64,000 nucleotides of DNA from assembly GCA_964035575.1 (NCBI GenBank), contig OZ037860.1, forward strand, positions 768,689 to 832,688, in the 5' to 3' direction. The notes beneath the pieces were generated by a model. That model saw nothing but the letters and a program-made list of their open reading frames with translations, searched no databases and was not told where the DNA came from. The DNA is from Rhynchopus sp. YZ270_cl-10 (lineage: Eukaryota > Euglenozoa > Diplonemea > Diplonemida > Diplonemidae). Positions 23,554 through 35,265 of the stretch are shown here, in pieces. Made by a program: the position numbers and the translations under genes. Within the stretch, counting starts at the first letter, position 1. Every line of letters starts with the position of its first letter.

Positions 23554-23870
23554 GGGGAAGGGTGTTTCAAAACGCATAAACTATTTTTTCTCTCGTTTTG
23601 ATGATTTTTTTGTGGGGAGCCTGTCGTACAGGCAATCATTACGTTTTTTTTAAAAAACTGATTCTTTTTTTTGGCATGCCTCGTTTCGTTTGAAAAAGGC
23701 ACCAATATAGTATCGACTCAGATGCAATCCATGAAACGCATAAAATGAGAATTGAAAAGTGCACCATGCACAACACTAAAATGCCTTCACTAACGAAACA
23801 CATATCAACATAATACAGCAAGCTTTGAGGTTTTCTACCAACACACATACGTAGTTCCAAAAGAAAAAAA

Positions 23871-23930
23871 AAATGAAGTTGATAGTGCAAAACGCCTCTG
23901 GGATGGAACGGAGGGAGTGCACACGATCCC
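23871..23930 (-). repeat. directional hairpin element, CTATCAAC subtype
   Basis: Plus GAAGTTGATAGTGCAAAACG then CCTCTGGGA. In minus sense TTTTGCACTATCAACTTCAT leads into a ten-T run. Same subtype as 38320-38345 and 59114-59202. Confidence 0.65.
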
Positions 23931-24305
23931 TCTTCACACCAGGGAATGGGCGCGGGGGGAGTTTTGCTACTCAAAAAAAAGACACGCGGCTTTTGCGGTT
24001 GAGAAGGGAGGTCAAATCGCAAAAGAAAAAAACATAGTACTCAGTGTGGTGTGATGTGGCTGGGTAGGGGGATAGTGTGCCGTAAGGTGCGAATTACCTT
24101 TCGCCATACTAATTCACCTCCCTCCTCCCACGCCGCACCATGAACTCTGTATATAAAATAAAGGGGGAATATTTATTGCTCGCTGATCCTGTTGAGCGAA
24201 CAACAGGCGCATTTCTTGGGTAGGTTGTTACCTCTCGCTGACAAATCATTTAGATATACCCTCGTATGTCATCCCCCCCACCCCCACAGATTACTAAGCG
24301 TAGGC

Positions 24306-27300
24306 TTAGAGGCTCATCACTTCCGGTGCCAACGGGTCGTTTAAGGGGTCGCTGGGCCCCATTTCGGAGTGGTTGGCAGCCTGGTCCGGGCTTTCCCACA
24401 TTTTGCTGTTGGAGTCAAGGCTGTTGCCACCCGGGTTTTCCTTGAGCTCGCCGTAGTCGGCGGTTGTGCCTGGAGCAGGGCGGGTTCTCCTCAGGAAGAA
24501 TGCGGCCGCACCGCACGAGGCGAGTAGCAGCACCACAGGAATCAGAATGAGCCACCAAGGGATCGAGCTCCCCGAGCTGCTGTCGCTGCCCTCGCTGTCG
24601 GCCGCACCGTTGCTCGGCGGGGGGGGCAGGCCTACGCCGTCGGTGGTGGTGGTGTTGCTGTTGCCTGCATTGGTGCCGTTGCTGCCCTTCCCGTCAGTAT
24701 AGTTCCCCTTCCCATCGGTGTAGTTCCCGTTCCCGTTCCCGTCAGTGTACGGTGCGTTGCTCGCAGGCACTCCAGGAGGGTAGGTCCCGTCAGTGTAAGG
24801 AGGCGAAGCAGTCTGCACAAAGCAGTCCGGTGGTGTCCCCACAAGGCCGGCTGGGCACTCGTTGCAGTTCTCGCCGTACATGGCAACGTCGCATACAGCG
24901 CAGGTAGGCCCCGAGTAGAACGACGTGTTGTAGCAGCTGCACTGGCACGTCTTCACCTGTCCCTCCAGAACAATCTCAGCCGCCCCGTTGTAGTTGCAGT
25001 ACTGCGAGTTGCACGTCACGCAGTCGGGTGCTGTCCCTACCGCGGTTTCGTGGCATGTGTCGCACTCCTCCCCTGCATAAGGGAGCGGGCAGGTGTGGCA
25101 TCCGTCGTAGCTGTGGAGTGGTGATATGGAGGGATGGGGATGGGGATGGGTAAGGGTTGGGGACGTACCTGCTGAAGTAGTTGCTGCATGTGCACTGGCA
25201 GCGCTCAAGTGTGCGGTCGCCCGACACCGACACACCCCTGTTGTTGCAGTCCCTCGCAACGTCGCAAGGGTCGTTGCAGCCGGGGTACTGCCCCTCGCTC
25301 CTGCACTGGTCGCAGTCATCACCTTTGTAGGTAGGGGGGCACGTGGCACAGCCGGCACCTTCCCACCTGTTGCGGCACGAGCACACACATTGGTCGCCCA
25401 TTACCTCCACTGCATCTGCGTGTCCACCGCAGTAACCATCCACCGTGCACGGGACACACTCTCCAGTGCCTTCCAGCGCAGGGACGTTTCCTGCAGAACA
25501 CTGGTTGCAGTTCGTGCCGTCGTAGCCCGCAGGGCACACATCACACGTCTCGCCACTCCAGTGTCCCACGCACGTGCATATACATTTGTTCGACGGAATG
25601 TCAGCAAGAACACTTTCCCCGTGCGATGAGCAGTGGTCGGTGACAGTGCACTTCATGCAGTCCGGGTAACCGGCGTACCCTTCTGAGCACACGGCACAGT
25701 CTTTCGTGCCATCGTAGCCCGTCGGGCACAGTTCGCAGGCTGCACCGGTGTAGCCATTCTTGCATGCACACGTGCACCCTGGGTCTGCAAAGGCAACACT
25801 TTCAGCGTGCGAGGAGCAGCTACCGTCAACGGTGCAGATTGCGGTGCACGTTGGGAAGCCTTGCATCCCAACGGCACACTTGCTGCATGTTGCATCATAC
25901 CCACCAGGGCACATGTCACAGGCATCCCCTGTCCATTGGTTGCTGCACGTGCAGTTGCAAGAGGCCGTCTGTGTATCGAATTCTGTAGCCGTTGCGTGGC
26001 TTGTGCAGTTGTTGTCAATAGTGCAGGCTGCAGTGCACAAAGGGTAGTTCATCAGCCCGCTTGCACAAGCGTTGCAGTCGGCGCCATCGTACTGCACGCC
26101 GCATGTCCCACAGTCGCTGCCACTCCACTGGTTCCTGCAGGTGCACTCACAAGTCTGCTGCAGTGCGTCTGCTTCGACGAGCTCTGCGTGACTGCTGCAG
26201 TGTACGTTGGTGGTGCATTCTGTGCACGTTGGGTACACAATATGGTTTGCAGCACAAGCATTGCACCCCGCTGGTGCGTCGTAGATAGGTTCGCAGCTGT
26301 TGCAAGTTGTGCCATTCCACATGTCGCTGCATGTGCAGTCGCAGTCGCCTGGGGCACTGCCATCTCCTTGCACCCAACTAACTGCAGATGCATGGTTCGA
26401 ACAGGATGCCAGTGTGCACTTGGAAACACAGTTTGGGTAGCCCTTCAAACCACCTTCGCATTCGTTACAATCAGCACCACCGAACGGCGACGAACACAAT
26501 GAGCAGTCACCCCCGGACCACTGGTTAGTGCACGTGCACGAACAGTCCGTGAAAGGTGCTGCAGAGGTAACAGCACTGGCGTGGTTGCTGCAGTGCAGTG
26601 TGGTATCACACTGGACACATTTTGCACCAAAGAAACCTGCGGAACACTGGTCGCAATCAGCACCGCCGTATGGTGACAAGCAGTCGCTGCACGTGTCGCC
26701 AGTCCAGTTGTTTTTACACGTGCACACGCATTTGTCAGTGTTTGCATCCCATTTGACAGTTGTGGCTTGGTTGCTGCAGCTTGTGGCAATACTGCACTTG
26801 GAAACACAGTTCGGGTAGCCCTTCAGACCACCTTCGCACTCGTTACAATCAGCACCACCGAACGGCGACGAACACGTGGAACAGTCACCCCCGGACCACT
26901 GGTTAGTGCACGTGCATGAACAGTCCGTGAAAGGTGCTACAGAGGTAACAGCACTGGCGTGGTTGCTGCAGTGCAGTGTGGTATCACACTGGACACATTT
27001 TGCACCAAAGAAACCTGCGGAACATTGGTCGCAATCAGCACCACCGTATGGTGACAAGCAGTCGCTGCACGTGTCGCCAGTCCAGTTGTTTTTACATGTG
27101 CACACGCATTTGTCAGTGTTTGCATCCCATTTGACAGTTGTGGCTTGGTTGCTGCAACTTGTGGCAATACTGCACTTGGAAACACAGTTCGGGTAGCCCT
27201 TCAAACCACCTTCGCACTCGTTGCAATCAGCACCACCGAACGGCGACGAACACGTGGAACAGTCACCCCCGGACCACTGATTAGTGCATGTGCATGAGCA

Positions 27301-29538
27301 GGCCGTCCGTTTGGCATTTGACTCAACGGCGCTCGCGCGCCCAGAGCAGTGCGTCGCCATGTCGCACTTGGTACACGTGGGATAGCTGATGTGGTTAGCA
27401 GCACAGCCATCACAGGTGCTGCCGTAGATCGGGTTGCAGGTGTTACAGGTGGCACCTTCCCAAGAGTCCGAGCATTTGCACGTACAGTCCCCTGGCTGTG
27501 AGCCGTCCCCCTTGACCCACGTTGCTGCTCCATGGGACGTGCAGTAAGCTGATGTACAAGCAGCGCCACAGGTAGGGTAGCCAGTGAAGCCTGGGAGGCA
27601 CTCCTTACAGTCCGACCCACCAAACGGAGAGTTGCATTTGTTACACGTCGTTCCCGTCCATTGGTTCGAGCAAACACACTTGCATGTGTTCCCACTTGCT
27701 GAAACACTGTCAGCACGTCCGTTGCAATGCTTCGTATTATCACAGCCCTCGCATGTCGGGTAGTTCACTAGCCCTGTTGCGCATTTGTTGCAGGTAGTTT
27801 GGTCGAACTCTGAAGGACAGTTGTTGCACGTCGCACCCTCCCACTTGCTGGCGCACGTGCATTCACAGGTTGTGCCTGAGATCCACTTCACAGATTTGGC
27901 TCTGCCGTTGCAACTCTTTGCTGAAGAGCAGATTGCTGTGCATGCAGGATATTTCTCAAACCCGCCAAGGCACTGGTTGCAGCTAGATCCGGTGTAAGGG
28001 GAGTTGCACTTGCTGCAGTCGCTTCCAGAGAACTCATTGGAACACGTGCATGTGCACGTCTTGTGGTTTGTGGAAGTGACCGCTGTCGCCTGTCCAGAAC
28101 AGTGAGTGGCGGCTGTGCACTTCGTGCATGTGGGGTACCCAATGTATCCATCTTCGCATGCTGCGCAGTTCGCTCCTTCATCGTATCCAGTCGGGCAGGT
28201 GTTGCACGTCGCACCCTCCCACTTGCCACTGCACGTGCATTCACAGGTTGTGCCTGAGATCCACTTCACAGATTGGGCTCTGCCGTTGCAACTCTTTGCT
28301 GAAGAGCAGATTGCTGTGCATGCAGGATATTTCTCAAACCCGCCGAGGCATTTGTTGCAGCTAGATCCGGTGTAAGGGGAGTTGCACTTGCTGCAGTCGC
28401 TTCCAGAGAACTCATTGGAACACGTGCAGGTGCATGTCTTGTGGTTTGTGGAAGTTACTGCTGTTGCCTGCCCAGAACAGTGAGTGGCGGCTGTGCACTT
28501 CGTGCATGTGGGGTACCCAATGTATCCATCTTCGCACGCTGCGCAGTTTGCGCCTTCATCGTATCCAGTCGGGCAGGTGTTGCACGTCGCACCCTCCCAC
28601 TTGCCACTGCACGTGCAGGTGCACGACTTCTTAGTCGCATCCGCCTTGACCGAAGAAGCGTGCCCATTGCAGTGCACAGCGCTGGAGCAGGCAGTGCATG
28701 TCGGGTAGCTAACTGTCTCGCCTGCACATTCGTCGCAGTTGCTGCCTTCAAATTTGCTTGGGCAGGAGTTGCACGACGCGCCCTCCCATTGGGCCGTACA
28801 GGTACACGTGCACGTCGTCTTGTCAGCGGAGGTAACGGCTTTGCTTGCATGCCCAGAGCATGCCTCCGCCACACTGCACGCCTTGCACGTGGGGTAGTTC
28901 GTGAAGCCTGAGGCGCATGCATCACACGTCTCTCCGTCGTACCCAGCGCTGCAGTCACACTTGCATTTTGTCTGCGACGCGCTTGTGGCCGACTCTCCGT
29001 GGTTGCTGCAGTGTGTGGCTACGGTGCACTTCTGGCAGGTGGGGTAGTTGATGTTGCCTTCCTGGCACTGGTCGCAGGAGGCACCTTCGAAGGGCGAGGG
29101 GCAGGTTTCGCATGCGGCACCCTCCCATTTGTTTGTGCAGGTACACTTGCAGGACTTTGACGACGACACGTACTCGGAGTCGGATGCGTGGGAGGCACCG
29201 GTGCAGGTCTTTGCGACTGTGCACATCACTTCGCATGCGCCGTTGACCATTTCGTAGGACTCTGCGCATTGGTCGCATTGGCTGCCGTCGTAGCCCTGCC
29301 CACCGCAGGTGTTGCATTTGCACTTTGCGATGCTGTTGTCGTACTCGGACTCACCACCGCGGCAGTCCGTTTGGTCGTTGCACTTCAGCACGCACCGTGC
29401 GTCGAGGCAGGCATACCTCAGGTCACACGTCTGGCTCGTACACCCATCCCCATTGCACCCCGGGCAAATCCCCGAAGCATCACCACCTCCTACCAACACC
29501 AACACAATCGCAACACCCACGGGTGCGAGAACCTTCAT
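24306..29538 (-). CDS. giant EGF-like-repeat surface protein, type I membrane
   Basis: Two exons, 29538-25169 and 25110-24306, split by a 58-nt intron (GTACGT...CCACAG) that restores the repeat pattern (NYFS-SYDGC); 1,724 residues. A signal peptide (MKVLAPVGVAIVLVLVGGG) is followed by about 23 Cys-rich units of roughly 65 residues. Each reads C-x5-C-x2-HA, then CxCxC, WxGxxCxxCP, YxGxxCxxC and YPxC, which is EGF/laminin-EGF-like. Then an Asn/Gly/Thr linker with NYTDGKG repeats, a transmembrane helix near 1642-1663 (PWWLILIPVVLLLASCGAAA) and a 61-residue tail with DYGEL. The start fits the signal peptide; the frame is open upstream, but with non-signal sequence. Likely adhesion or surface recognition. 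Units are tandemly duplicated at the DNA level. Confidence 0.88.
26431..27560 (-). repeat. 378-bp tandem duplications in the EGF-like gene
   Basis: The word GTTYGGGTAGCCCTTCA recurs at 26431, 26809 and 27187, exactly 378 bp apart (126 residues, two EGF-like units), with very few differences between copies. Confidence 0.85.
27931..28620 (-). repeat. second 378-bp tandem duplication in the EGF-like gene
   Basis: GATTGCTGTGCATGCAGGAT recurs at 27931 and 28309. The same period as the other array but a different pair of units, so the gene has grown in two-unit steps at least twice. Confidence 0.85.
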
Positions 29539-30549
29539 GTGTACTCTATAAGCGTGTCTTCTGGAGGGTGGCTGGGGGAGGGGGAGGGGGAGGAGAGAAA
29601 AGGGAGAGGCAGGGAAGCAACAGTACCGGGGGCAAACAATTTTTTTTTTCCCCCTTTGAGACGTAAAGGCGAGGCCCCCCTTTTTGTGTCGCAACATAAT
29701 TATACCCTCCCCTCCACAGCTTTTGTTCACATTTTGAAATGTTACCACTCATTGCCACCTTTGGCACATTCCTCTCAGTGCAGTGCAGACAAAAACTTCC
29801 CGCCACAAGGTGCGCCACGAATAATACGGCTTAGAATTTAGGTCACAATGTGCCCCTTTTTTATCAATGCAGATAAAGGAGGAGAACAATGCAGCCGCAA
29901 GGAGACGCACGCAAAACACAGCTGTAAAGCTGTCTTCGTGGGCAAAGCAACACATTTAATTGGGGCATAACACTCCTTACTCCCGACCCTCCCCCACCTA
30001 CCCACCCCCAAAGAGAGAGAAGTTTTCACAGTGCAACCCACCCTCACCGCCTCAATCGGCGGGTGCAGGCACTGCTCCCAGAGGATACTGCTGGAAAGCA
30101 GAACACCAAAAAAAAAAACCCCCTACACAACCCTTCGTAGCATCACACCCTGTGATTGTACATTGGACCTCTATAAAAAAATGCTGAGAACGCAAACACC
30201 TTCATTGAAAAAAAAAAATATTCGCTGCTGCTCCCAAAACGCCACAAATAGGAGCAGTGTGTCTCCTAAAAATGCAATGCCCAAATGAGCTCAGTGGAGA
30301 GAGGAAGGGACAGGCAGCTTGATATGGGCGGGACAGCAATGGGCTACAGGCTCCAAAAAAAAACTAAACATAACATTACCCCAACTGATCTGGCCTTACT
30401 ACTCTACTATGTCTTTTTCTCGTTGACTGCAGCAAACAACATTCGAGATAATCCTGACCTGAGGAAAGTAGTCACCTGGGGGGCGGGGAAACCCCCACAC
30501 GGTGCGGTACTTTTGATTTCCTTTCGCATGATGTTCTCTTCGCCGCTTT
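29539..30549. other. intergenic, nothing recognised
   Basis: Upstream of the EGF-like start and downstream of the DPY-30/paladin-like gene. An acceptor-like CACCCTCCAG ends 26 bp before the EGF-like ATG. No gene or repeat found. Confidence 0.5.
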
Positions 30550-33500
30550 CTAAATTGCCTGGCGCACGGCCACCTAGATGCATTAGAGGTAAACAGATGA
30601 GAAAAAAAGGGGGCGTTATTACTATGCCATACCTCCTTATGCCACCTTTCGCTGTGCGACATCCACTCCTTTTTGATTTTTGGTTGCTCCTGGATGTGGT
30701 GTGGTTACCAATGCCATCCGGTCAGTCTCTTCCCCCCTTTGGGGATTGCCAAAAAAAAAAACCCCCCTAATCATCACACTTTGGTCACAAATATAACTAA
30801 CTACCTCTATCATCCAAAAGAAAAGATAAGATGAACCTAAGCCCGCTTAGTCACCTTAACAATACAATACTTAAACAATACCTGATGCTGCCAGGGGTCT
30901 AATTCGAATACCCAACGGACCGCAGATTCGTGTTCTGTGAGGATCCAATCTTGGAATGTGGCTGATGTACGTGGTTTAGATGCGTCGTTTTCGGTTGGGC
31001 GGAGCACGGAGGCGACTGATGGGCGGGAGGGTGTAGGGCTGGGTGGGAGCACCTCTGTGTACTGCCCATCACGCAGGGTCGCAAGCAGCCATGCACAGTA
31101 GAACAGCAACACCGCATACGACTCGACATCACGACACGCCTTCTGCACAACACGCCGCCGCGTCCTTTCGTCCATCTCCACCGCCGGATCCGACAGCGTC
31201 TCAAACGCTGCCGCCATCCCCCCTACCACCATCTCCTCAAAATGATTATTCCCACACTCAAACAACTGCTCCATAAACAGCAACGCATCAGCCAGCCCCA
31301 TATCCACACCCAAAGGAGACTTCACCAACAGATCGATACAGGGGAATGGGGAGAGAAGGGGTTCGCTTTGGTCAAAGCTTTCCTCTGCGATGACGTCTGC
31401 AGTGATTGACATAAGACGTTGGGTAAGGGTAAGGCCTAGACCCCCGGTCGTTTCTTCTGAAGAGACGGTTTCGCTGGTGGAGCAGGAGAGATCTTCGGAG
31501 TCTTCAGAGAAGTCGGAGTCTGAGTTGGTCGGTGCAGGGGTATGGCAGGAAGCGTGCGATGTTATTTCACTGTGGCGTGCAGAGGAAGGTGCGGAAGGTG
31601 GGCGTATCTCTACAGCAGCTTGAGCCCGTTGTGACAGAAGTGTTTCTATCACATCCTCATCAGTAACCTTCTTGCAGAAGACAGCAAACGCTGCCGCCAC
31701 TGCCGTCGTAAACACCGCATTGAGCTCTTCCGAATGCCCAACAACAAGCGCCAAATCATTAAACGAAAACCCCCCCTCATTCTCTGCAATGCTCCCTACA
31801 GCCTCCCGCACCACCTCAGCGAGGGTGTGAAGCGACTTCAACATACCCGGGGAAAACCCAGGCAACACAGCCTGCCTTACAAACAAAAGCTCGCCGCCAG
31901 AAGCGGAATCCCGGAAGGTATTCCGGAGAATCTTGCCATAAGGGGAGACCTGCGTAGAGAACTCAAGGGTGAACGCTGTGGAGCTGAAGGATGCGCGGGT
32001 TGTTGCTTCCTGAGAGGGGTTGTGTGGTGAAGACCGGAGAATGTGTCTGGATGAGAGGGAAATGGGTGCACAGCAGAGAATAAGACTCGGGAACCCGGTT
32101 ATTCTCAGCCGGACTGGGACCCGGGACCAGGACCGTGACCCGGCTTATTCTCTGCTGTGAAGGGGTGGGTGGGAATTGGCATACCGTCGTCACACCGTTC
32201 TCGATGGTCGTGTAGGGCACCCCGCCGTTGTCCAGCTTTGTGGCCACCTCTTCTGCGGCTCCTTCCTGTGGGTTGTTTTTATTGTGTTGACGTATCTAAC
32301 GAAGAGCGGGGGTTTTTTGCACCGAAAGGGCCCCCATCTCTGATGTATCGAAATGTCGCCAAAAAGGCTGTCACAAATGGTCAACTGAAAGTAGTGTTTT
32401 GCGGAAATATTGAAATGAGAGTGTAAAGAACAAGAGAAACACTCTATCCCATACCTCCAATGCCGAGAACGTGTGTCCCAGCACCTTCTCCTCGCGTGAG
32501 GACACCCGAATGAGGTCCTCTGTCAGCAGTGGATGTGGCATCTCCCTGCGAGGTGTGAACTGTGTTGATTCCTCCATGAAGAGTTCCGACCGCTCTGCGT
32601 CGTGTCCACGCAGGAGTGACGCACTAGGAGACTTCTCCGTGAGCTCCTCTGAGATCTGCGCGGCTGTGAACTCACCCCTCTCCACATCATCTGCCTTCTC
32701 TGGCGACGACGTCACCGGGTCCTTCACCGCCTTGACGCCATCCACGTCAAGGTTCTTCGAAGTAACAAGATCACTCTCCTCCGCAGACCACTCCGACGTC
32801 GCCTTCTTCAACTCCGTCTCCTTATCCTGAACGACATTGCTCATCGACGCTGCGCTAGTCACCCCTTTGCTCTGGCGTGATTGAACCGACTTCCGTCTGC
32901 GCTCTTTTCGGTCCTTCTTGGCTTCTTTCTCTTTGTCTTTGTGCTTCTCCTTTTCCTTTGTCTCGAGCATGGCTTCCAGCTTGCAGAGGTCCACTATCTT
33001 CTGCATGGCTGAGGAGGAGGCGTCGGGTGGAGGCGACGGCAGCTCTGCCACGACGCTGCCGATCTGCTTCACCCAGAGGGTGAGGTCTGGTGTGAGGCAT
33101 GTCCAGATGGTGAGCTTTGCTTGTGAGACGGCGGTGAGTACCTCGTTGATGTGCTCCGGGTCGAGCACGGCGGGGACGGACAGTACAGAGAGCTTGCGAG
33201 AGAAGCGGTGGAAGACGTATGTCTTCTCCATGCGTGAGAGCGAGACCTCCGCACCGGGTGAGGTGTTGCGCATCTTCTTCGTGTCGGCGGGCTTCATGGA
33301 CGACCGTGCTGCCAGACGCTTAGGCACATTGTACGACAACACACGGTGCGTCAGATACGACATCACCTTGTCCTGCAAGGAAGACAGGTCGCTCTTCCGC
33401 AACTTCGAAGCATGCGTCATAACATTCGCGATCGCAGCCGTGGCCTCAGGTAAGTTCGGCAGGCACGCAAAGGCCTCCGGAGAACGGAGGTACTCATACA

Positions 33501-35265
33501 AATCGCATGTCTGCACAAAAGAGGCAAAGCTGTCACGGTCCTTTCGCAGCAGGTTCTGCGTCGCAACGTTTGCCTTTGGCGCAAAGTTCGAGAAGGTTTG
33601 AAACTCGCGCAGCACCACCCACACATGAAAGCAGATCCCGTACGCAAACAGGGACACCGTCTTCGTGACCCTGCTCTGCACAGCAGTCACACCCGCATAC
33701 TTCTTGCATGTCGTCAGCAGGTCCTGCCCAATGTTTCTGATGTGCGAACACTCATCAGACAGAATCGAGAGAAACATCGACACCGGAACCGCAAAGTCCG
33801 TCGGCAGCTCCTCCTCCAACCCTTCGACGGTCTGTATCGTGAAGAGCTCCTCCACTGTGTCGTCGTAGTCGTCGAACGTCCCGTCCTCGATCTTTTTGTA
33901 TATGTTTGGACGGAGTTCTCTTCTGACAAGCGACTTTCTTTCTCGTGGAGCATCTGCACGCGTGAGGAGGTGGTTGCCGTATGTCTCCTCGAACCAACGC
34001 ACGCACTGACGGATGAGTGGGACATCCTTCAGCGTCGAGATCGTGCTTGCTGCGGCTGGTGCGGGCTGCACAGCCTTCGCCTTTCTGGAACGTGCCTTCT
34101 TTGAGCTGTGCTTGCTGGGTACTGGCGTCGCTCCGTTGGGACAGTCCTCGCGGATCTTGCGCACCTTGAGGCGGTCTTGGTGGCCACGGAAGACGGCTGC
34201 AATTTTAGTGCAGCATTCTGCCTGCAGGTGGAGCTCGAACTTCTCCCATTGTGCGTTGCGTTTTGCTCGGATTTGCTCAATTTTTTTACGCCGTGTCTCA
34301 ATTTCTGCCGCTGTTTCTTCAAACTTTCTGTTCTTAGAGGACACTTCCAGCTTTGCAATACGCCGGTCATCCTTTTGCACACCTTCTGCATGCATTGCCG
34401 CGATCTGGTTGTATATCTTCTTCTTTTCGAGACCCTTTTCTTTGACACGCTCCTCCCACATACGCTTTCTTATGGCCGAGTCTTGCACTGATTTGATGCC
34501 CTTCAGCGCAGACACAATGAAAGACAATGCAACCGTCACGTCATCCTTTCCTGACGTAGAGCAGACCAACAGCGCTGTTGTCAGGGTGTCACCTAATAGC
34601 CCTGCACGGTTTCCCTCCACAATGTTCATGATGCTGTCTACCGCGTCTAGGGAGGGCGCTACGCTCGAATCTCTGAACGCCACCTTGTGTGTCGCAAGCT
34701 CATACTTCTTTGCGTCACGCCCCCGCATGCACTCTGGGAGCACCTGCCCTACGTCTTGCACTGTCTGCTTGCCCTCCCTTCTGAGCGCTTCTTTCAATGG
34801 TATCTCACCCTTATACTCAGGCGCAACGTGCGGCAACCCTTTGAAGTAATGCACCTGCCCGTCATCTACCTCAATGACAACAAGCTTAGTGACGGTCTTA
34901 GCCTCAGTACGAAGGTGTTCCAGCACCGCACGCCATCCATCTACAACAGGGCTGGCAAAGCCGTAGACCCCAGGGTGCACGTGGCGGAAGTTTGGGACGG
35001 TGGGTAGAGGGGAGGACTTTACGTAAACAGAGGGCGGGTTGTGGCGGAGGTTGACAACGCTGTGGTCGACCAGCATGGGGCTGGTGACCACGCGTTTGAC
35101 GAGGTTGTGGTCCTTCAGGTAGCTTGCCAGGTGTGACGTCGGGTTGTCCGGACGTTCCGTCAGCATCTTTTCCAGCGCCTGTTCCACCATCACCAAAAGC
35201 TTCTTTTCGACAATGTAGTTCCGCGCTTCAGACCCCGTAGGGAGGCGCGATAGGTTGATCGGCAT
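30550..35265 (-). CDS. DPY-30 / paladin-like / IQ-like protein, probably flagellar
   Basis: Exons 35265-32455, 32265-32185, 32009-30882, 30689-30633, 30573-30550; all joints phase 0, donors GTATGG, GTATGC, GTATTG, GTATGG; about 1,366 residues. Residues 14-54 look like a DPY-30/RIIa dimerisation helix pair (NYIVEKKLLVMVEQALEKML). Residues 85-255 resemble the paladin/PTP-like fold (PNFRHVHPGVYG; phosphate-loop position LVCSTSGKDDVTVAL at 232-246), but the Cys-x5-Arg arginine is Asp241, so it is probably catalytically dead. Residues 263-345 are coiled coil; 350-370 is IQ-like. A basic KEKEKHKDKEKEAKKDRKER stretch lies later. The last two exons are short; an alternative final exon (30549-30472) is possible, or intron 3 retention with a stop at 30837. 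Intron 3 holds a directional element. Confidence 0.75.
30821..30861 (-). repeat. directional hairpin element in intron 3 of the DPY-30/paladin-like gene
   Basis: AAGATGAACCTAAGCCCGCT then TAGTCACCTT: CTAAGC pairs with GCTTAG, TGA with TCA, AAG with CTT. Its bases differ from the 17153 copy but the pairing is kept. Confidence 0.7.
32070..32158. repeat. intronic hairpin
   Basis: ACAGCAGAGAATAAG at 32070-32084 is perfectly inverted at 32144-32158, with GC-rich, partly self-complementary sequence between. It lies wholly in the 175-nt intron 2 of the DPY-30/paladin-like gene and could be a small foldback insertion or a structure that shortens the intron. Confidence 0.7.

Larger units (their letters stand above)
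22407..24305. other. noncoding DNA downstream of the EGF-like gene
   Basis: No supported gene. It contains a GC foldback (22977-23092), a 9-bp minisatellite (23440-23553) and one directional element (23871-23930). Confidence 0.5.
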
